Notes: generated from the sequence alone by a model not told the origin. 64,000 nucleotides of DNA from Pseudomonas nabeulensis (GCF_004682045.1 NZ_QUZT01000008.1:62001-126000); one strand, 5' to 3'; shown: positions 8,297-18,363, counted from the stretch's first letter. Translations and numbers: made by a program.

Positions 8297-10675
8297 TCAC
8301 TTCCTTAACGTGGCGTTCAACCTTTGTTCGAGCGAGGTGAGGATATTTTGTGTCGTGGTATTCACCTCATCGTCATTAAGAGTGCGCGATGGATGCTGCC
8401 AGGTCAAGCCAACTGCAAGGCTTTTTCTATGTGGATCAATACCTTTACCCTGATAGACGTCAAATAGCCTGAGGTCTGTCAGCCATTCCCCTGCATTTTC
8501 ACGGATTACATCCAGAACAGCAGTGGCGGCCACATCACGGTCAGCGATCAACGCCAGGTCACGGCGCACTTCCGGGAAGCGCGACAACTCGCTGAATTTC
8601 GGCATTTTGCCCGAGGCCACTTCAGCCAGGACGAGCTCAAACACGAACACCGGGCGGTCGAGACCGAGGGTTTTCGACAGTTCTGGGTGGATAGCACCGA
8701 CGAAGCCCACCAGGCGACCTTCACGCTCGATGCGCGCAGTCTGGCCCGGATGCAACGCTGGGTGACTGCCAGGCACAAAAGTAAAGTCGTTCAATGCACC
8801 GGCGAAGCCCAGTACCGCTTCCACGTCAGCCTTGACGTCAAAGAAGTCCACGGCATCACGGCCTTGCGCCCAACCTTCCGGCAGACGGCTACCGCACACC
8901 ACGCCCGCCAGCATCGGCTCTTGCTTCAAGCCATCCAGCTGGCCGACAAAACGCAGGCCGCTTTCGAACATGCGCACGCGGTCTTGCTGGCGGTTCAGGT
9001 TATGGGAAAGTGCTTTCACCAGGCCCGGCCACAGGGACGAACGCATGGCCGCCATGTCGTTGGAGATCGGGTTGGCCAGCAGCAACGGCTCGACACCCGG
9101 GTTGAACAGCTCGAACTGTTTAGGATCGATGAAGCTGTAGGTGACCGCTTCCTGATAGCCACGGGCTACCAGCAGGCGACGCAGCTCAGGCAGGTGCGCA
9201 CGCGCCTCGGCCTTGGGTTGCGGTGCCAGGCGGGCTTGCGGGTAACGAACCGGCAGGCGGTTGTAACCATACAAGCGGGCCAGTTCTTCGATCAGGTCGA
9301 CTTCCAGGCTGATATCGAAGCGATGGCTTGGCACTTCAACGTGCCACTGCCCTTCCCCACTGACGGAGATGGCCAGACCGAGCGCCGACAGCAATTGCTC
9401 GATTTCAGCAGGCTCGATTACCAGGCCAAGCATTTGCTCAACGCTTTTGGCACGCAAGGTGATCGGCGCAACGGACGGCAGGAACTGTTCGTTGACGGTT
9501 TCAGTAATCGGGCCGGCTTCGCCCCCGGTGATTTCCAGCAGCAGGCCAGTGGCGCGCTCCATGGCTTCACGGGCCAGCTTCCAGTCCACACCACGCTCAT
9601 AGCGGTGCGAAGCATCGGTGTGCAGGCCATAGGAACGGGCCTTGCCAGCGATGGCGATCTGGTCGAAGAACGCACTTTCAAGGAATACGTCACGAGTGGT
9701 CGCAGACACACCGCTGTGCTCGCCACCCATCACGCCAGCAATCGCCAGGGCGCGGGAATGGTCAGCGATGACCAGGGTGTCGGCACGTAGGCTGACTTCC
9801 TGGCCGTCGAGCAGTACCAGCTTCTCGCCTTCTTCGGCCATGCGTACGCGGATACCGCCGTTGATTTCGGCAAGATCGAACGCGTGCAGCGGTTGGCCCA
9901 GCTCGAGCATCACGTAGTTGGTGATGTCGACGGCAGCATCGATACTGCGCACGTCGGCGCGACGTAGACGCTCAACCATCCACAGAGGAGTTGGCTTGGA
10001 CAAGTCGACGTTACGGATCACACGACCCAGGTAACGTGGGCAGGCGTTGGGAGCCAATACTTCAATCGGACGCACTTCGTCGTGCACCGCAGGCACAGCC
10101 GCAACCACCGGACGGGTGACAGGGGCGTTGTACAGCGCGCCCACTTCACGGGCCAGGCCGGCCAGGGACAGGCAATCACCACGGTTCGGGGTCAGGTCGA
10201 CCTCGATGCTAGCGTCTTCAAGCTCCAGGTAGACACGGATGTCCTGGCCCACGGGCGCGTCGGCCGGTAGCTCCATCAGACCATCATTGCCCTCGCCGAC
10301 TTGCAGCTCAGCCTGGGAGCACAGCATGCCGTTGGACTCAACGCCACGCAGCTTGGCCTTCTTGATCTTGAAGTCGCCTGGCAGCTCAGCGCCGATCATG
10401 GCGAACGGGATCTTCAGGCCCGGGCGCACGTTTGGCGCTCCGCACACGACCTGGAAGGTTTCCGCGCCATTGCTGACCTGGCATACACGCAACTTATCGG
10501 CATCCGGGTGCTGCTCGGTGCTCAGCACCTCGCCCACTACCACGCCGCTGAAAACACCGGCGGCCGGTGTAACGCTGTCGACCTCAAGGCCGGCCATCGA
10601 CAGACGAGCAACCAGCTCGTCGCGATCTACCTGCGGGCTAACCCAGCCACGCAGCCATTGTTCACTGAATTTCAT
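8297..10675 (-). CDS. pheT: Phenylalanine-tRNA ligase beta subunit
   Basis: The 792-residue beta chain of the alpha2-beta2 synthetase that charges tRNA-Phe. The order is the N-terminal tRNA-binding EMAP/OB-like domain (residues ~39-150, with CGAPNVRPG), the B3/B4 editing domain (~215-400), the B5 domain (~400-480, with S-H-R-F-D-I-S-L-E-V-D-L-I-E-E), the catalytic-like core that lacks activity, and the C-terminal ferredoxin-fold anticodon-binding domain (~700-792, ending RLNATLRK). Its length matches the family. It lies 26 bases below pheS and four bases above ihfA, in one operon. Confidence 0.97.
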   Translation of the reverse strand: MKFSEQWLRGWVSPQVDRDELVARLSMAGLEVDSVTPAAGVFSGVVVGEVLSTEQHPDADKLRVCQVSNGAETFQVVCGAPNVRPGLKIPFAMIGAELPGDFKIKKAKLRGVESNGMLCSQAELQVGEGNDGLMELPADAPVGQDIRVYLELEDASIEVDLTPNRGDCLSLAGLAREVGALYNAPVTRPVVAAVPAVHDEVRPIEVLAPNACPRYLGRVIRNVDLSKPTPLWMVERLRRADVRSIDAAVDITNYVMLELGQPLHAFDLAEINGGIRVRMAEEGEKLVLLDGQEVSLRADTLVIADHSRALAIAGVMGGEHSGVSATTRDVFLESAFFDQIAIAGKARSYGLHTDASHRYERGVDWKLAREAMERATGLLLEITGGEAGPITETVNEQFLPSVAPITLRAKSVEQMLGLVIEPAEIEQLLSALGLAISVSGEGQWHVEVPSHRFDISLEVDLIEELARLYGYNRLPVRYPQARLAPQPKAEARAHLPELRRLLVARGYQEAVTYSFIDPKQFELFNPGVEPLLLANPISNDMAAMRSSLWPGLVKALSHNLNRQQDRVRMFESGLRFVGQLDGLKQEPMLAGVVCGSRLPEGWAQGRDAVDFFDVKADVEAVLGFAGALNDFTFVPGSHPALHPGQTARIEREGRLVGFVGAIHPELSKTLGLDRPVFVFELVLAEVASGKMPKFSELSRFPEVRRDLALIADRDVAATAVLDVIRENAGEWLTDLRLFDVYQGKGIDPHRKSLAVGLTWQHPSRTLNDDEVNTTTQNILTSLEQRLNATLRK

Positions 10676-10701
10676 CCTGCTCTCCTAAAGATTCGTTACG
10701 A

Positions 10702-11772
<1,071 letters not shown>

Positions 11773-11827
11773 AAGACGTTCACCACCTTGGGCTGCAGGA
11801 GCAACCCAGGGTGACTGTCGGGGGTAC

Positions 11828-12184
11828 TTAAGCCAAGGTGGCTTTAGCTTTCTCGACAATCGCGGCAAACACCGCTTTTTCGTTCACTGCCAGATCAGCC
11901 AGAACCTTACGGTCGATCTCGATGGACGCTTTTTTCAGGCCAGCGATGAAACGGCTGTAGGACAGACCGTTAACACGTGCACCAGCGTTGATACGAGCGA
12001 TCCACAGAGCGCGGAACTGACGTTTTTTCTGACGACGGTCACGGTAGGCGTATTGGCCTGCCTTGATTACCGCTTGCTTGGCAACACGGAATACGCGTGA
12101 ACGCGCGCCGTAGTAGCCTTTAGCAAGTTTCAGAATTTTTTTGTGACGTTTACGGGCAATGACGCCACGCTTTACACGAGCCAT
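11828..12184 (-). CDS. rplT: 50S ribosomal protein L20
   Basis: A 118-residue, very basic protein starting [30 protein letters not shown] in character. The long N-terminal helix and globular C-terminus match L20 fully. It binds 23S rRNA early in 50S assembly and, in enterobacteria, represses translation of rpmI-rplT. It follows rpmI by about 30 bases, in the conserved infC-rpmI-rplT order. Confidence 0.98.
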   Translation of the reverse strand: MARVKRGVIARKRHKKILKLAKGYYGARSRVFRVAKQAVIKAGQYAYRDRRQKKRQFRALWIARINAGARVNGLSYSRFIAGLKKASIEIDRKVLADLAVNEKAVFAAIVEKAKATLA

Positions 12185-12214
12185 GAGTTACTTCCTCTAT
12201 TCTTGATCCAAAAA

Positions 12215-12409
12215 TTAACGAAGGCGCAGCATGCGCTCGACTTTTGCCACGTCAGACGGATGCAGCAAGCTGCTACCGCGCAGTTGACGCTTACGCTTGG
12301 TCGACATTTTGGTCAGGATGTGGCTCTTGAAAGCGTGCTTGTGCTTGATACCGTTAGCAGTTTTCAGAAACCGCTTAGCAGCACCACTTTTAGTCTTCAT
12401 CTTTGGCAT
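12215..12409 (-). CDS. rpmI: 50S ribosomal protein L35
   Basis: A 64-residue basic protein starting [14 protein letters not shown] and ending in L-R-L-R, the normal L35 length and ends. It is part of the large ribosomal subunit. The gene lies between infC and rplT with short gaps, in a single transcript with both. Confidence 0.98.
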   Translation of the reverse strand: MPKMKTKSGAAKRFLKTANGIKHKHAFKSHILTKMSTKRKRQLRGSSLLHPSDVAKVERMLRLR

Positions 12410-12469
12410 GTTCGGATACTCCGCATTCAGTTGATAAACATAATCAGAAGGCCTGCCGTGCCCTGTTGA

Positions 12470-13021
12470 TTACTTCTTCTTTTTCGGGGCGATGACCATG
12501 ATCAGCTGGCGTCCTTCCATCTTAGGATGCTGTTCGACGGTACCGTACTCAACCAGGTCAGCTTCAACCCGCTTGAGGAGTTCCATCCCCAGCTCCTGGT
12601 GGGCCATCTCACGGCCGCGGAATCGCAAGGATACCTTGGCCCTGTCCCCATCACTCAGGAAACGTACCAGGTTGCGCAGTTTTACCTGGTAATCCCCTTC
12701 CTCCGTCCCTGGACGAAACTTGATTTCTTTTACTTGAATCTGCTTCTGGTTCTTCTTCGCCGCCGCAATCTGCTTCTTCTTTTCGAAGATCGACTTGCCG
12801 TAGTCCATCACCCGGCAAACAGGCGGGACTGCGTCGGCGGAGATTTCCACCAGGTCCAATTTGGACTCTTCAGCGATACGAAGCGCTTCATCAATCGAGA
12901 CGATGCCAATCTGCTCGCCGTCAGCGCCAATTAACCGAACCTCGCGTGCCGAGATATTCTCGTTGATCGGGGCTTTCGGTGCAGCTCGTTTATCTTGTCT
13001 CATTTCACGCTTAATAATAAT
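12470..13021 (-). CDS. infC: Translation initiation factor IF-3, AUU start
   Basis: IF-3 binds the 30S subunit, keeps it free of 50S and rejects wrong start codons. The protein has the N-terminal domain (I-N-E-N-I, V-R-L-I-G-x-D-G), a basic linker ([15 protein letters not shown]) and a C-terminal domain ending in APKKKK. The first ATG in frame (13003) would cut six residues from the usual N-terminus. Three tandem ATT codons lie upstream at 13013-13021, with GGAG just ahead. I place the start at the first, giving 183 residues and an N-terminus like that of other pseudomonad IF-3 proteins, although Shine-Dalgarno spacing favours the second or third. The first ATT overlaps the thrS stop by one base. 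A rare AUU start is the known basis of IF-3 self-repression. Confidence 0.95.
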   Translation of the reverse strand: MIIKREMRQDKRAAPKAPINENISAREVRLIGADGEQIGIVSIDEALRIAEESKLDLVEISADAVPPVCRVMDYGKSIFEKKKQIAAAKKNQKQIQVKEIKFRPGTEEGDYQVKLRNLVRFLSDGDRAKVSLRFRGREMAHQELGMELLKRVEADLVEYGTVEQHPKMEGRQLIMVIAPKKKK

Positions 13022-14943
13022 TACTCCGAATCTGGGCGACCACGCCGGGAAACCGCTTGCGCGAGGAACTCAGCGAACTGGGCGACGGGCATCGAGCCCA
13101 GGTCAGCACCTTCACGAGTACGCACAGCGACAGTCTGCATCTCGACTTCCCGATCTCCGATAACCAAAAGATAGGGAACCTTGAGCAAAGTATGCTCGCG
13201 GATTTTAAAGCCGATCTTTTCATTTCTCAAGTCGGACTTGGCACGAAACCCGCTTTCGTTGAGAGTTTTTTCAACTTCGGCGGCAAAATCTGCCTGTTTA
13301 TCAGTGATATTCATGATCACTGCCTGGGTCGGAGCCAGCCACGCAGGGAATGCACCCTCGTAGTGCTCGATCAGGATCCCGACGAACCGTTCGAACGAGC
13401 CGAGGATCGCCCGGTGCAGCATAACCGGGTGTTTACGGCTGTTGTCTTCGGAGACGTATTCGGCTCCCAGACGGATCGGCAGGTTAAAATCGAGCTGCAG
13501 AGTACCACACTGCCAGACGCGGCCAAGGCAATCTTTCAGCGAGAACTCGATCTTCGGACCGTAGAAGGCACCCTCGCCCGGCTGCAGATCGTACGCAAGG
13601 CCCGCACTGTCCAGCGCTGCGGCCAGTGCAGCTTCGGCGCGATCCCACAATTCGTCGGAACCGACGCGTTTTTCCGGACGAGTGGACAACTTCATCTCGA
13701 CTTCGGTAAAGCCGAAATCACGATACACATCCATGGTCAGCTTGATGAACGCAGCGGATTCAGCCTGCATCTGCTCTTCGGTGCAGAAGATGTGGGCGTC
13801 GTCCTGGGTGAAGCCACGCACGCGCATGATGCCGTGCAATGCACCCGATGGCTCGTTACGGTGGCAGGCACCGAACTCGGCCAGGCGCATCGGCAACTCG
13901 CGGTAGCTCTTCAGGCCCTGGTTGAACACCTGCACGTGGCACGGGCAGTTCATTGGCTTGATGGCGTAGTCGCGGCTCTCCGACTCAGTGGTGAACATGT
14001 TGTCGGCGTAGTTGGCCCAGTGCCCGGATTTCTCCCACAGGCTACGGTCAACAACCTGCGGAGTCTTGATCTCCAGGTAACCGTTCTCACGCTGAACCTT
14101 GCGCATGTACTGCTCGAGCACCTGGTACAGGGTCCAGCCGTTCGGGTGCCAGAACACCATGCCCGGCGCTTCTTCCTGGAGATGGAACAGGTTCAGGCGC
14201 TTGCCGATCTTGCGATGGTCGCGTTTTTCAGCTTCTTCGATGCGCTGGATGTAGGCAGCCAGTTGCTTCTTGTCAGCCCAGGCGGTGCCGTAGATCCGTT
14301 GCAGCTGCTCGTTCTTCGCATCGCCGCGCCAGTAGGCGCCAGACAGCTTGGTCAGCTTGAACGACTTGAGGAAACGCGTATTCGGCACGTGCGGGCCACG
14401 GCACATGTCGACGTATTCTTCGTGGTAATACAGGCCCATGGCCTGTTCGTCTGGCATGTCTTCCACCAGGCGCAGCTTGTAGTCCTCGCCACGAGCAGTG
14501 AACACGTCGATCACTTCGGCGCGCGGCGTGACTTTCTTGATCACGTCGTAATCTTTTTCGATCAGCTGGTGCATGCGCTGTTCGATGGCCGCCAGGTCGT
14601 CCGGGGTGAAAGGACGCTCGTAGGCGATGTCGTAATAGAAACCTTCGTCGATGACCGGACCAATCACCATTTTTGCGGTTGGATACAGCTGCTTGACCGC
14701 GTGGCCAATCAGGTGAGCGCAGGAGTGGCGAATGATCTCAAGCCCCTCTTGGTCCTTGGGCGTGATGATTTGCAGGCTGGCATCGGTGGTGATCAGGTCG
14801 CTGGCGTCGACCAGCTTGCCGTCGACCTTACCGGCTACGGTGGCCTTGGCCAGGCCGGCACCAATGGATGCGGCGACCTCGGCTACGGAAACCGAATGAT
14901 CGAATGAACGTTGACTGCCGTCGGGAAGAGTAATAGTTGGCAT
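13021..14943 (-). CDS. thrS: Threonine-tRNA ligase
   Basis: A 640-residue class II synthetase. It has an N-terminal TGS domain (residues 1-62), an editing domain with the H-x-x-x-H site in [14 protein letters not shown] (near 72) and a distal Y-x-x-C/H pair, then the catalytic core with zinc ligands in MNCPCH, motif 2 (E-F-G-A-C-H-R-N-E) and motif 3 near the [12 protein letters not shown] block, and a C-terminal anticodon-binding domain. The ATG at 14943 is chosen because AGGAGG lies four bases upstream and it gives the normal MPTITLPDG start; frames open further upstream are spurious. The mRNA leader carries two hairpins that look like tRNA-Thr anticodon arms. infC overlaps its stop. Confidence 0.97.
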   Translation of the reverse strand: MPTITLPDGSQRSFDHSVSVAEVAASIGAGLAKATVAGKVDGKLVDASDLITTDASLQIITPKDQEGLEIIRHSCAHLIGHAVKQLYPTAKMVIGPVIDEGFYYDIAYERPFTPDDLAAIEQRMHQLIEKDYDVIKKVTPRAEVIDVFTARGEDYKLRLVEDMPDEQAMGLYYHEEYVDMCRGPHVPNTRFLKSFKLTKLSGAYWRGDAKNEQLQRIYGTAWADKKQLAAYIQRIEEAEKRDHRKIGKRLNLFHLQEEAPGMVFWHPNGWTLYQVLEQYMRKVQRENGYLEIKTPQVVDRSLWEKSGHWANYADNMFTTESESRDYAIKPMNCPCHVQVFNQGLKSYRELPMRLAEFGACHRNEPSGALHGIMRVRGFTQDDAHIFCTEEQMQAESAAFIKLTMDVYRDFGFTEVEMKLSTRPEKRVGSDELWDRAEAALAAALDSAGLAYDLQPGEGAFYGPKIEFSLKDCLGRVWQCGTLQLDFNLPIRLGAEYVSEDNSRKHPVMLHRAILGSFERFVGILIEHYEGAFPAWLAPTQAVIMNITDKQADFAAEVEKTLNESGFRAKSDLRNEKIGFKIREHTLLKVPYLLVIGDREVEMQTVAVRTREGADLGSMPVAQFAEFLAQAVSRRGRPDSE

Positions 14944-14947
14944 GGCG

Positions 14948-14983
14948 CCTCCTCTCCTAGTGGTGACCCCTACCAAAGGTCAC
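14948..14983 (-). promoter_or_regulatory. thrS operator arm 1: hairpin mimicking the tRNA-Thr(GGU) anticodon arm, next to the ribosome-binding site
   Basis: On the minus strand the arms GTGACC (14983-14978) and GGTCAC (14968-14963) pair perfectly, with a further U-G pair inside them. This leaves the seven-base loop TTGGTAG, in which GGT occupies the anticodon position, preceded by T and followed by A as in a real tRNA-Thr(GGU). AGGAGG (14948-14953) follows nine bases later. In E. coli, ThrRS binds such a hairpin just above the thrS ribosome-binding site and blocks its own translation. Confidence 0.7.
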
Positions 14984-15022
14984 GTGGGTTGGGATGAGCC
15001 AGTACAAGATCCAACACCAGGC

Positions 15023-15057
15023 CGTTCAGTGATGAACGCCTGCCTTACAGCGGCAGG
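15023..15057 (-). promoter_or_regulatory. thrS operator arm 2: hairpin mimicking the tRNA-Thr(UGU) anticodon arm, with an adjoining hairpin
   Basis: On the minus strand CCTGCC (15057-15052) and GGCAGG (15044-15039) close a seven-base loop GCTGTAA with TGT, the Thr anticodon, at the anticodon position and AA after it. It is followed at once by a second hairpin, CGTTCA-TCAC-TGAACG (15038-15023). It lies about 40 bases upstream of arm 1, resembling domain 4 of the E. coli thrS operator, where a second anticodon-like arm binds the other ThrRS monomer. Confidence 0.6.
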
Positions 15058-15310
15058 AGCCTTTCGGCCAACCGATAATCGAACCAGAGTGACTGGAGTG
15101 AGCTAAAAAGAACATGGCAAGGCGGCAAATGGCGCGCCTGGGAATAGCCAGGACCACGATGCTAGCACAGATGAACGGTCATCGCGCCGATGCCACGCTG
15201 GGTATCTATAATTTCCAGGCTTTATAGCTGCAAAACGGAACTTGAGCTGTACGCACTACCTCAAACCCACTGAGAATCGCCGTTCGTCCTCGACCCAAAG
15301 GAGCATCCTC
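15058..15310. other. Intergenic region between thrS and the exported small protein
   Basis: Together with the thrS leader this is a 367-base gap between divergent genes. It must hold the thrS promoter and the promoter of the rightward gene. No confident -35/-10 pair could be assigned. The rightward gene has AAAGGAG at 15298-15304. Confidence 0.5.
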
Positions 15311-15625
15311 ATGATGCGTTTCACCTCTACCCTAGCTCTCGCCGCTTCCCTGACCCTCCTGTCCCTGGGCGCCCAGGCTGCCGCCCCGTCGAACTGGCCT
15401 GCCGGTGCACGCGACAGCTTCGTCAAAGACTGCAGCGCAGCCGCCAGCCAGAACGTAGACGTCAAAACTGCCAAAGACCATTGTGAATGTGGCGCCGACA
15501 AGATCAACGCCGAGCTGACCACGGCAGAAATCAAGGAGCTGATGACCAACCAGAACGCCAGCCCTGACCTGAAAAACAAAGCGGTGGCGGCAATTTCGTC
15601 CTGCAAAGTGGTGAAGAAAAAGTAA
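15311..15625 (+). CDS. Small exported protein, 104 aa
   Basis: The start is the first of two tandem ATG codons at 15311, seven bases after AAAGGAG; reading frames from the upstream TTG at 15242 lack a ribosome-binding site. A clear signal peptide ends S-L-G-A-Q-A-A. The mature protein of about 83 residues has four cysteines (KDCSA, DHCECG, SSCK), suggesting two disulfides, and is rich in Ala and Lys. This pattern recurs in small periplasmic proteins of pseudomonads without known function. A hairpin terminator lies about 110 bases downstream. Confidence 0.8.
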   Translation: MMRFTSTLALAASLTLLSLGAQAAAPSNWPAGARDSFVKDCSAAASQNVDVKTAKDHCECGADKINAELTTAEIKELMTNQNASPDLKNKAVAAISSCKVVKKK

Positions 15626-15736
15626 GAACGACGCCCGATAAGACGGTCGTCTTGCTGGAAAAACAGCTCTAAAACTGCCATTTCTCACAAATTACGCAGC
15701 TTTTACGGCTTTTTTTAACAGCTGATATTTCGCAGC

Positions 15737-15759
15737 AAAGCCCCGTAGAACGGGGCTTT
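15737..15759 (+). terminator. Hairpin terminator below the small exported protein gene
   Basis: Arms AAAGCCCCG and CGGGGCTTT pair perfectly around a five-base loop. The T-run after the stem is short. It separates the exported protein gene from the cold-shock gene. Confidence 0.7.
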
Positions 15760-15914
15760 CAGCCGAAACAGGCACTAAACGCAACGCTATTGATTAGCAA
15801 ACAATGCCTTGGGGGGGCTCCCAAGCCGAACATTTCGACTATGATAGCCCGGTGTGCCCAGTTGGCCTGAGCAGCACAGCACTACTGAAAATATATGTTT
15901 CTTGGAGATACACC

Positions 15915-16127
15915 ATGTCTAATCGCCAAACCGGCACCGTTAAATGGTTCAACGATGAAAAAGGCTTCGGCTTCATCACTCCTCAAGGTGGCGGTGACGA
16001 CCTGTTCGTACACTTCAAAGCTATCGAAAGCGACGGTTTCAAAAGCCTGAAAGAAGGCCAAACCGTTTCCTTCGTGGCTGAGAAAGGCCAAAAGGGTATG
16101 CAAGCTGCACAGGTTCGCGGCGAGTAA
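15915..16127 (+). CDS. CspA-family cold-shock-domain protein
   Basis: A 70-residue OB-fold protein of normal CspA length. The RNA-binding motifs RNP1 (K-G-F-G-F-I, residues ~17-22) and RNP2 (L-F-V-H-F) are intact. It binds single-stranded RNA and acts as an RNA chaperone. The start at 15915 follows TTGGAGATACACC. The gene is preceded by a long gap (about 155 bases after the previous terminator) that could give a long 5' leader, as is usual for csp genes, and it ends in a perfect terminator. Whether it responds to cold or is constitutive, as CspE/CspD types are, cannot be told. Confidence 0.96.
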   Translation: MSNRQTGTVKWFNDEKGFGFITPQGGGDDLFVHFKAIESDGFKSLKEGQTVSFVAEKGQKGMQAAQVRGE

Positions 16128-16141
16128 TTCTCCGCTGAGCT

Positions 16142-16172
16142 AAAAAACCCCGTCCATGTGACGGGGTTTTTT
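16142..16172 (+). terminator. Bidirectional terminator below the cold-shock gene
   Basis: Perfect 13-base arms, AAAAAACCCCGTC and its complement ending in TTTTTT, enclose a five-base loop. The A-run on one side and T-run on the other let it stop both the csp transcript and the convergent lipoprotein transcript. Confidence 0.92.
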
Positions 16173-16199
16173 ATGGGCGCTGCAAAAGCCTGGAAAGGC

Positions 16200-16520
16200 T
16201 TAGCCGCAATTGACCCGAGTAATCACCAGATTGTCATCGGTGTTCAGGTTGAGGCGGTCGGAGCGGTACTCCAGGGTAATCATGTCGTTAGGTTTGAGGA
16301 TCCGCGCGTTCTGCGCACCAGCGCGAGTACGGGCCTGTTCCAGCAACTGGGGCGACGCTTTCTGGCCGATGGTGAACTCGGCGGCCTTCGACTCACAGCG
16401 ACTATGACCAGCATCGGCCACGGTGGCGTCTTTGGCTGGCTCAGAGGTACCCGGGGTGCTGCAACCCGCCAACGCGAGTGCTGCCAACAAAGTACCGAGT
16501 GATGCGAGCTTCCAAGGCAT
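16200..16520 (-). CDS. Lipoprotein with peptidase-inhibitor I78-like domain
   Basis: A 106-residue protein. The start at 16520 has AGGAGG upstream. The signal ends in the lipobox A-L-A-G-C, so the mature protein is lipid-anchored. The C-terminal ~60 residues resemble the I78 family of small inhibitors of serine proteases: A-R-I-L-K-P-N-D-M-I-T-L-E-Y-R-S-D-R-L-N, then D-D-N-L-V-I-T-R-V-N-C-G at the very end. Two cysteines (RCESK and the terminal VNCG) probably form a disulfide. It may protect the envelope against host or self proteases. The family assignment is by motif only. Confidence 0.75.
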   Translation of the reverse strand: MPWKLASLGTLLAALALAGCSTPGTSEPAKDATVADAGHSRCESKAAEFTIGQKASPQLLEQARTRAGAQNARILKPNDMITLEYRSDRLNLNTDDNLVITRVNCG

Positions 16521-16663
16521 GAAGCCTCCTATGATAAAAATGGACAGAGTTCGTGCGACAGCGGTCTGGCTGATTGGTTTCAAGACGTAAACTGCCGATA
16601 GGCAAGTCTGCCTGAGTCCTGACAGGCATTCGCCCGCTCAATCGTGACCAGATATGAACGTAA

Positions 16664-16990
16664 TCAATAGATGTCGATATAGTCAAATGGCGGCTTCGGC
16701 CAGTTCTGCTTCAACGCATTGAAAATCTGCGTGACCCAGACTTCGTCACTGGCAGCCACGTTACCGACATAGCCGGAGCCCTTGGCCCAGGTTTCCAGGC
16801 GAAACAGCAGCCCGTCGATGTCCACGCCACCCACGGCCCTTCCGGACGAGATATACGCGATTCCGCCCTTGGTTACTCGCAACTGCGTATGTTCGTCGTC
16901 ACTGGCACTGGCGATGAGTTGGCGTACGGCGGCCAGGGTCAGGTTCTCGGGGTTATTCAAATCGATCTGCACGTGGTAGTCCCCGGTCAT
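16664..16990 (-). CDS. Conserved hypothetical protein, 108 aa
   Basis: No signal peptide or membrane segment is present. It begins MTGDYHVQIDLNNPENLTLAAVRQLIAS in character and has a regular alpha/beta look with many short strands, ending in F-D-Y-I-D-I-Y. The family was not recognised. It stands alone, about 140 bases from the I78-like lipoprotein gene on the same strand, and is divergent from the next small gene. Confidence 0.6.
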   Translation of the reverse strand: MTGDYHVQIDLNNPENLTLAAVRQLIASASDDEHTQLRVTKGGIAYISSGRAVGGVDIDGLLFRLETWAKGSGYVGNVAASDEVWVTQIFNALKQNWPKPPFDYIDIY

Positions 16991-17113
16991 TAAACAGAAG
17001 ACCAGTGTCGCACAGCGACCGCCTCAATCCGAAGCGCCTCATGCCTAAGTCTCAGTGCCAAACCCGACACAAAATGGTTAACTGCCCCGGTATTCCAGCC
17101 CCGTGAGACCTCC

Positions 17114-17326
17114 ATGACCACCGTAACGCTCCAAGCCGATATCAAAGCCAAGTGGCCCCAGGGACAGAGTTCCTACAGCCCCGGCAGCCCAGAGGAATTG
17201 GCAATCATCGGCATCGACCTGTTGGTCAAGGAATTGGGGACCCAGGCAGCACAAGCGTTCATCGGCCAGATTTTCGAAAAGTACCCGGCCGATCATATGG
17301 GCGCCCATAACCCCGAGCGCGAATAA
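17114..17326 (+). CDS. Conserved hypothetical protein, 70 aa
   Basis: A small soluble protein starting at 17114 after GAGACC. It is helical and acidic at the C-terminus (ADHMGAHNPERE). The family was not recognised. Codon use matches the neighbours. It converges with the nucleoside hydrolase gene eight bases downstream, with no obvious terminator between. Confidence 0.55.
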   Translation: MTTVTLQADIKAKWPQGQSSYSPGSPEELAIIGIDLLVKELGTQAAQAFIGQIFEKYPADHMGAHNPERE

Positions 17327-17334
17327 GAGCCCGC

Positions 17335-18363
17335 CTACTTCAGACGCGCCAGACGCTCGGTCAGCAGATCGAAAAAGCCCTGGGCGTCGCCACTCTCAAC
17401 CCAGAACACATTCTTTTCCTGCTGCAGGCCGTCGTACCAATCCACAATGGTCTGACCGAAAGTCGGGCCTTCGCGACTGTCGACCACCATATTGGCTTGG
17501 CGTCCGCTAAACAGAGACGGCTTGAGCAGGTAGGCAATAACGGTGGCGTCGTGCACCGGCCCGCCTGGAATGCCGTAGTGCTCCATGTCGCCCTTGACGT
17601 ATTCGTTGAGGATATTGCTGACGACCTTGCTGGCGTTATTGTTCAGGTCGGCGATCTTTTTCAGTCGCGCCTCGCTGGTCAATACCTTGTGGGTCACATC
17701 AAGCGGCAGATAGGTCAGCTTGACGCCACTCTTGAGCACGACCTCAGCTGCAACCGGGTCGGCAAACAAGTTGAATTCGGCCACCGGCGTGATGTTGCCA
17801 CCGTTAAAATGCGCACCGCCCATCACCACGACTTCCTTGATACCTTGGGTGATTTCGGGAGCCTGGGTGAGCGCCAGCGCCAGGTTGGTCTGCGGGCCGA
17901 GCATCGCAATGGTGATGCTGTGGGGCTTCGCGGCACTTAACGTCTTGATCAGGTAGTCAACGGCATTACCCTCAGCCAAGCCCTTTTTCGGCTCGTGCAC
18001 GGTGACACCGGAGATGCCTTCCTTGCCATGGATGTTCTCGGCATAGATCGGCGTGCGCAGCAACGGCTTCGGCGCGCCCGCGTACACCGGGATGTCTTCC
18101 CGCCCTGCCCACTCGCGAGCCAGCCGGGCGTTGCGGGAGGTCTTGTCCAGGCGCACGTTGCCGGCAACGGTGGTCAGCGCTCGAATGTTCAATTCATCCG
18201 GGGAGGCCATTGCAAACAACAAGGCCACCACATCATCGGCGCCAGGGTCAGTGTCGATGATCAGGTCGATCTTCTCCGCCGCATGGGCGCTTGTTGCTGT
18301 GAGCGCGGACAAAAGCAGAACACTCCTAAACAGGTTTGCCAGGGTTGGGCGACTACGCTGCAT
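17335..18363 (-). CDS. Periplasmic nucleoside hydrolase (inosine/uridine-preferring type)
   Basis: A 342-residue protein. A signal peptide ends T-S-A-H-A-A-E, then the calcium-binding family motif DTDPGADD opens the mature domain (near residue 38). Further family marks are T-V-A-G-N-V near 70, G-P-Q-T-N-L-A near 180 and V-H-D-A-T near 275. The enzyme splits the N-glycosidic bond of nucleosides to base and ribose. The exported form, placed last in the ribose operon, suggests that outside nucleosides are cut in the periplasm and the freed ribose is taken up by RbsBAC. The start at 18363 is chosen to begin at the signal peptide. Confidence 0.9.
   Translation of the reverse strand: MQRSRPTLANLFRSVLLLSALTATSAHAAEKIDLIIDTDPGADDVVALLFAMASPDELNIRALTTVAGNVRLDKTSRNARLAREWAGREDIPVYAGAPKPLLRTPIYAENIHGKEGISGVTVHEPKKGLAEGNAVDYLIKTLSAAKPHSITIAMLGPQTNLALALTQAPEITQGIKEVVVMGGAHFNGGNITPVAEFNLFADPVAAEVVLKSGVKLTYLPLDVTHKVLTSEARLKKIADLNNNASKVVSNILNEYVKGDMEHYGIPGGPVHDATVIAYLLKPSLFSGRQANMVVDSREGPTFGQTIVDWYDGLQQEKNVFWVESGDAQGFFDLLTERLARLK

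Noticed and set aside
13057..14907. 616-codon open frame opposite thrS
   Set aside because: It mirrors the thrS codon pattern, has no family motif, and thrS is certain. It is an effect of high GC at third positions.
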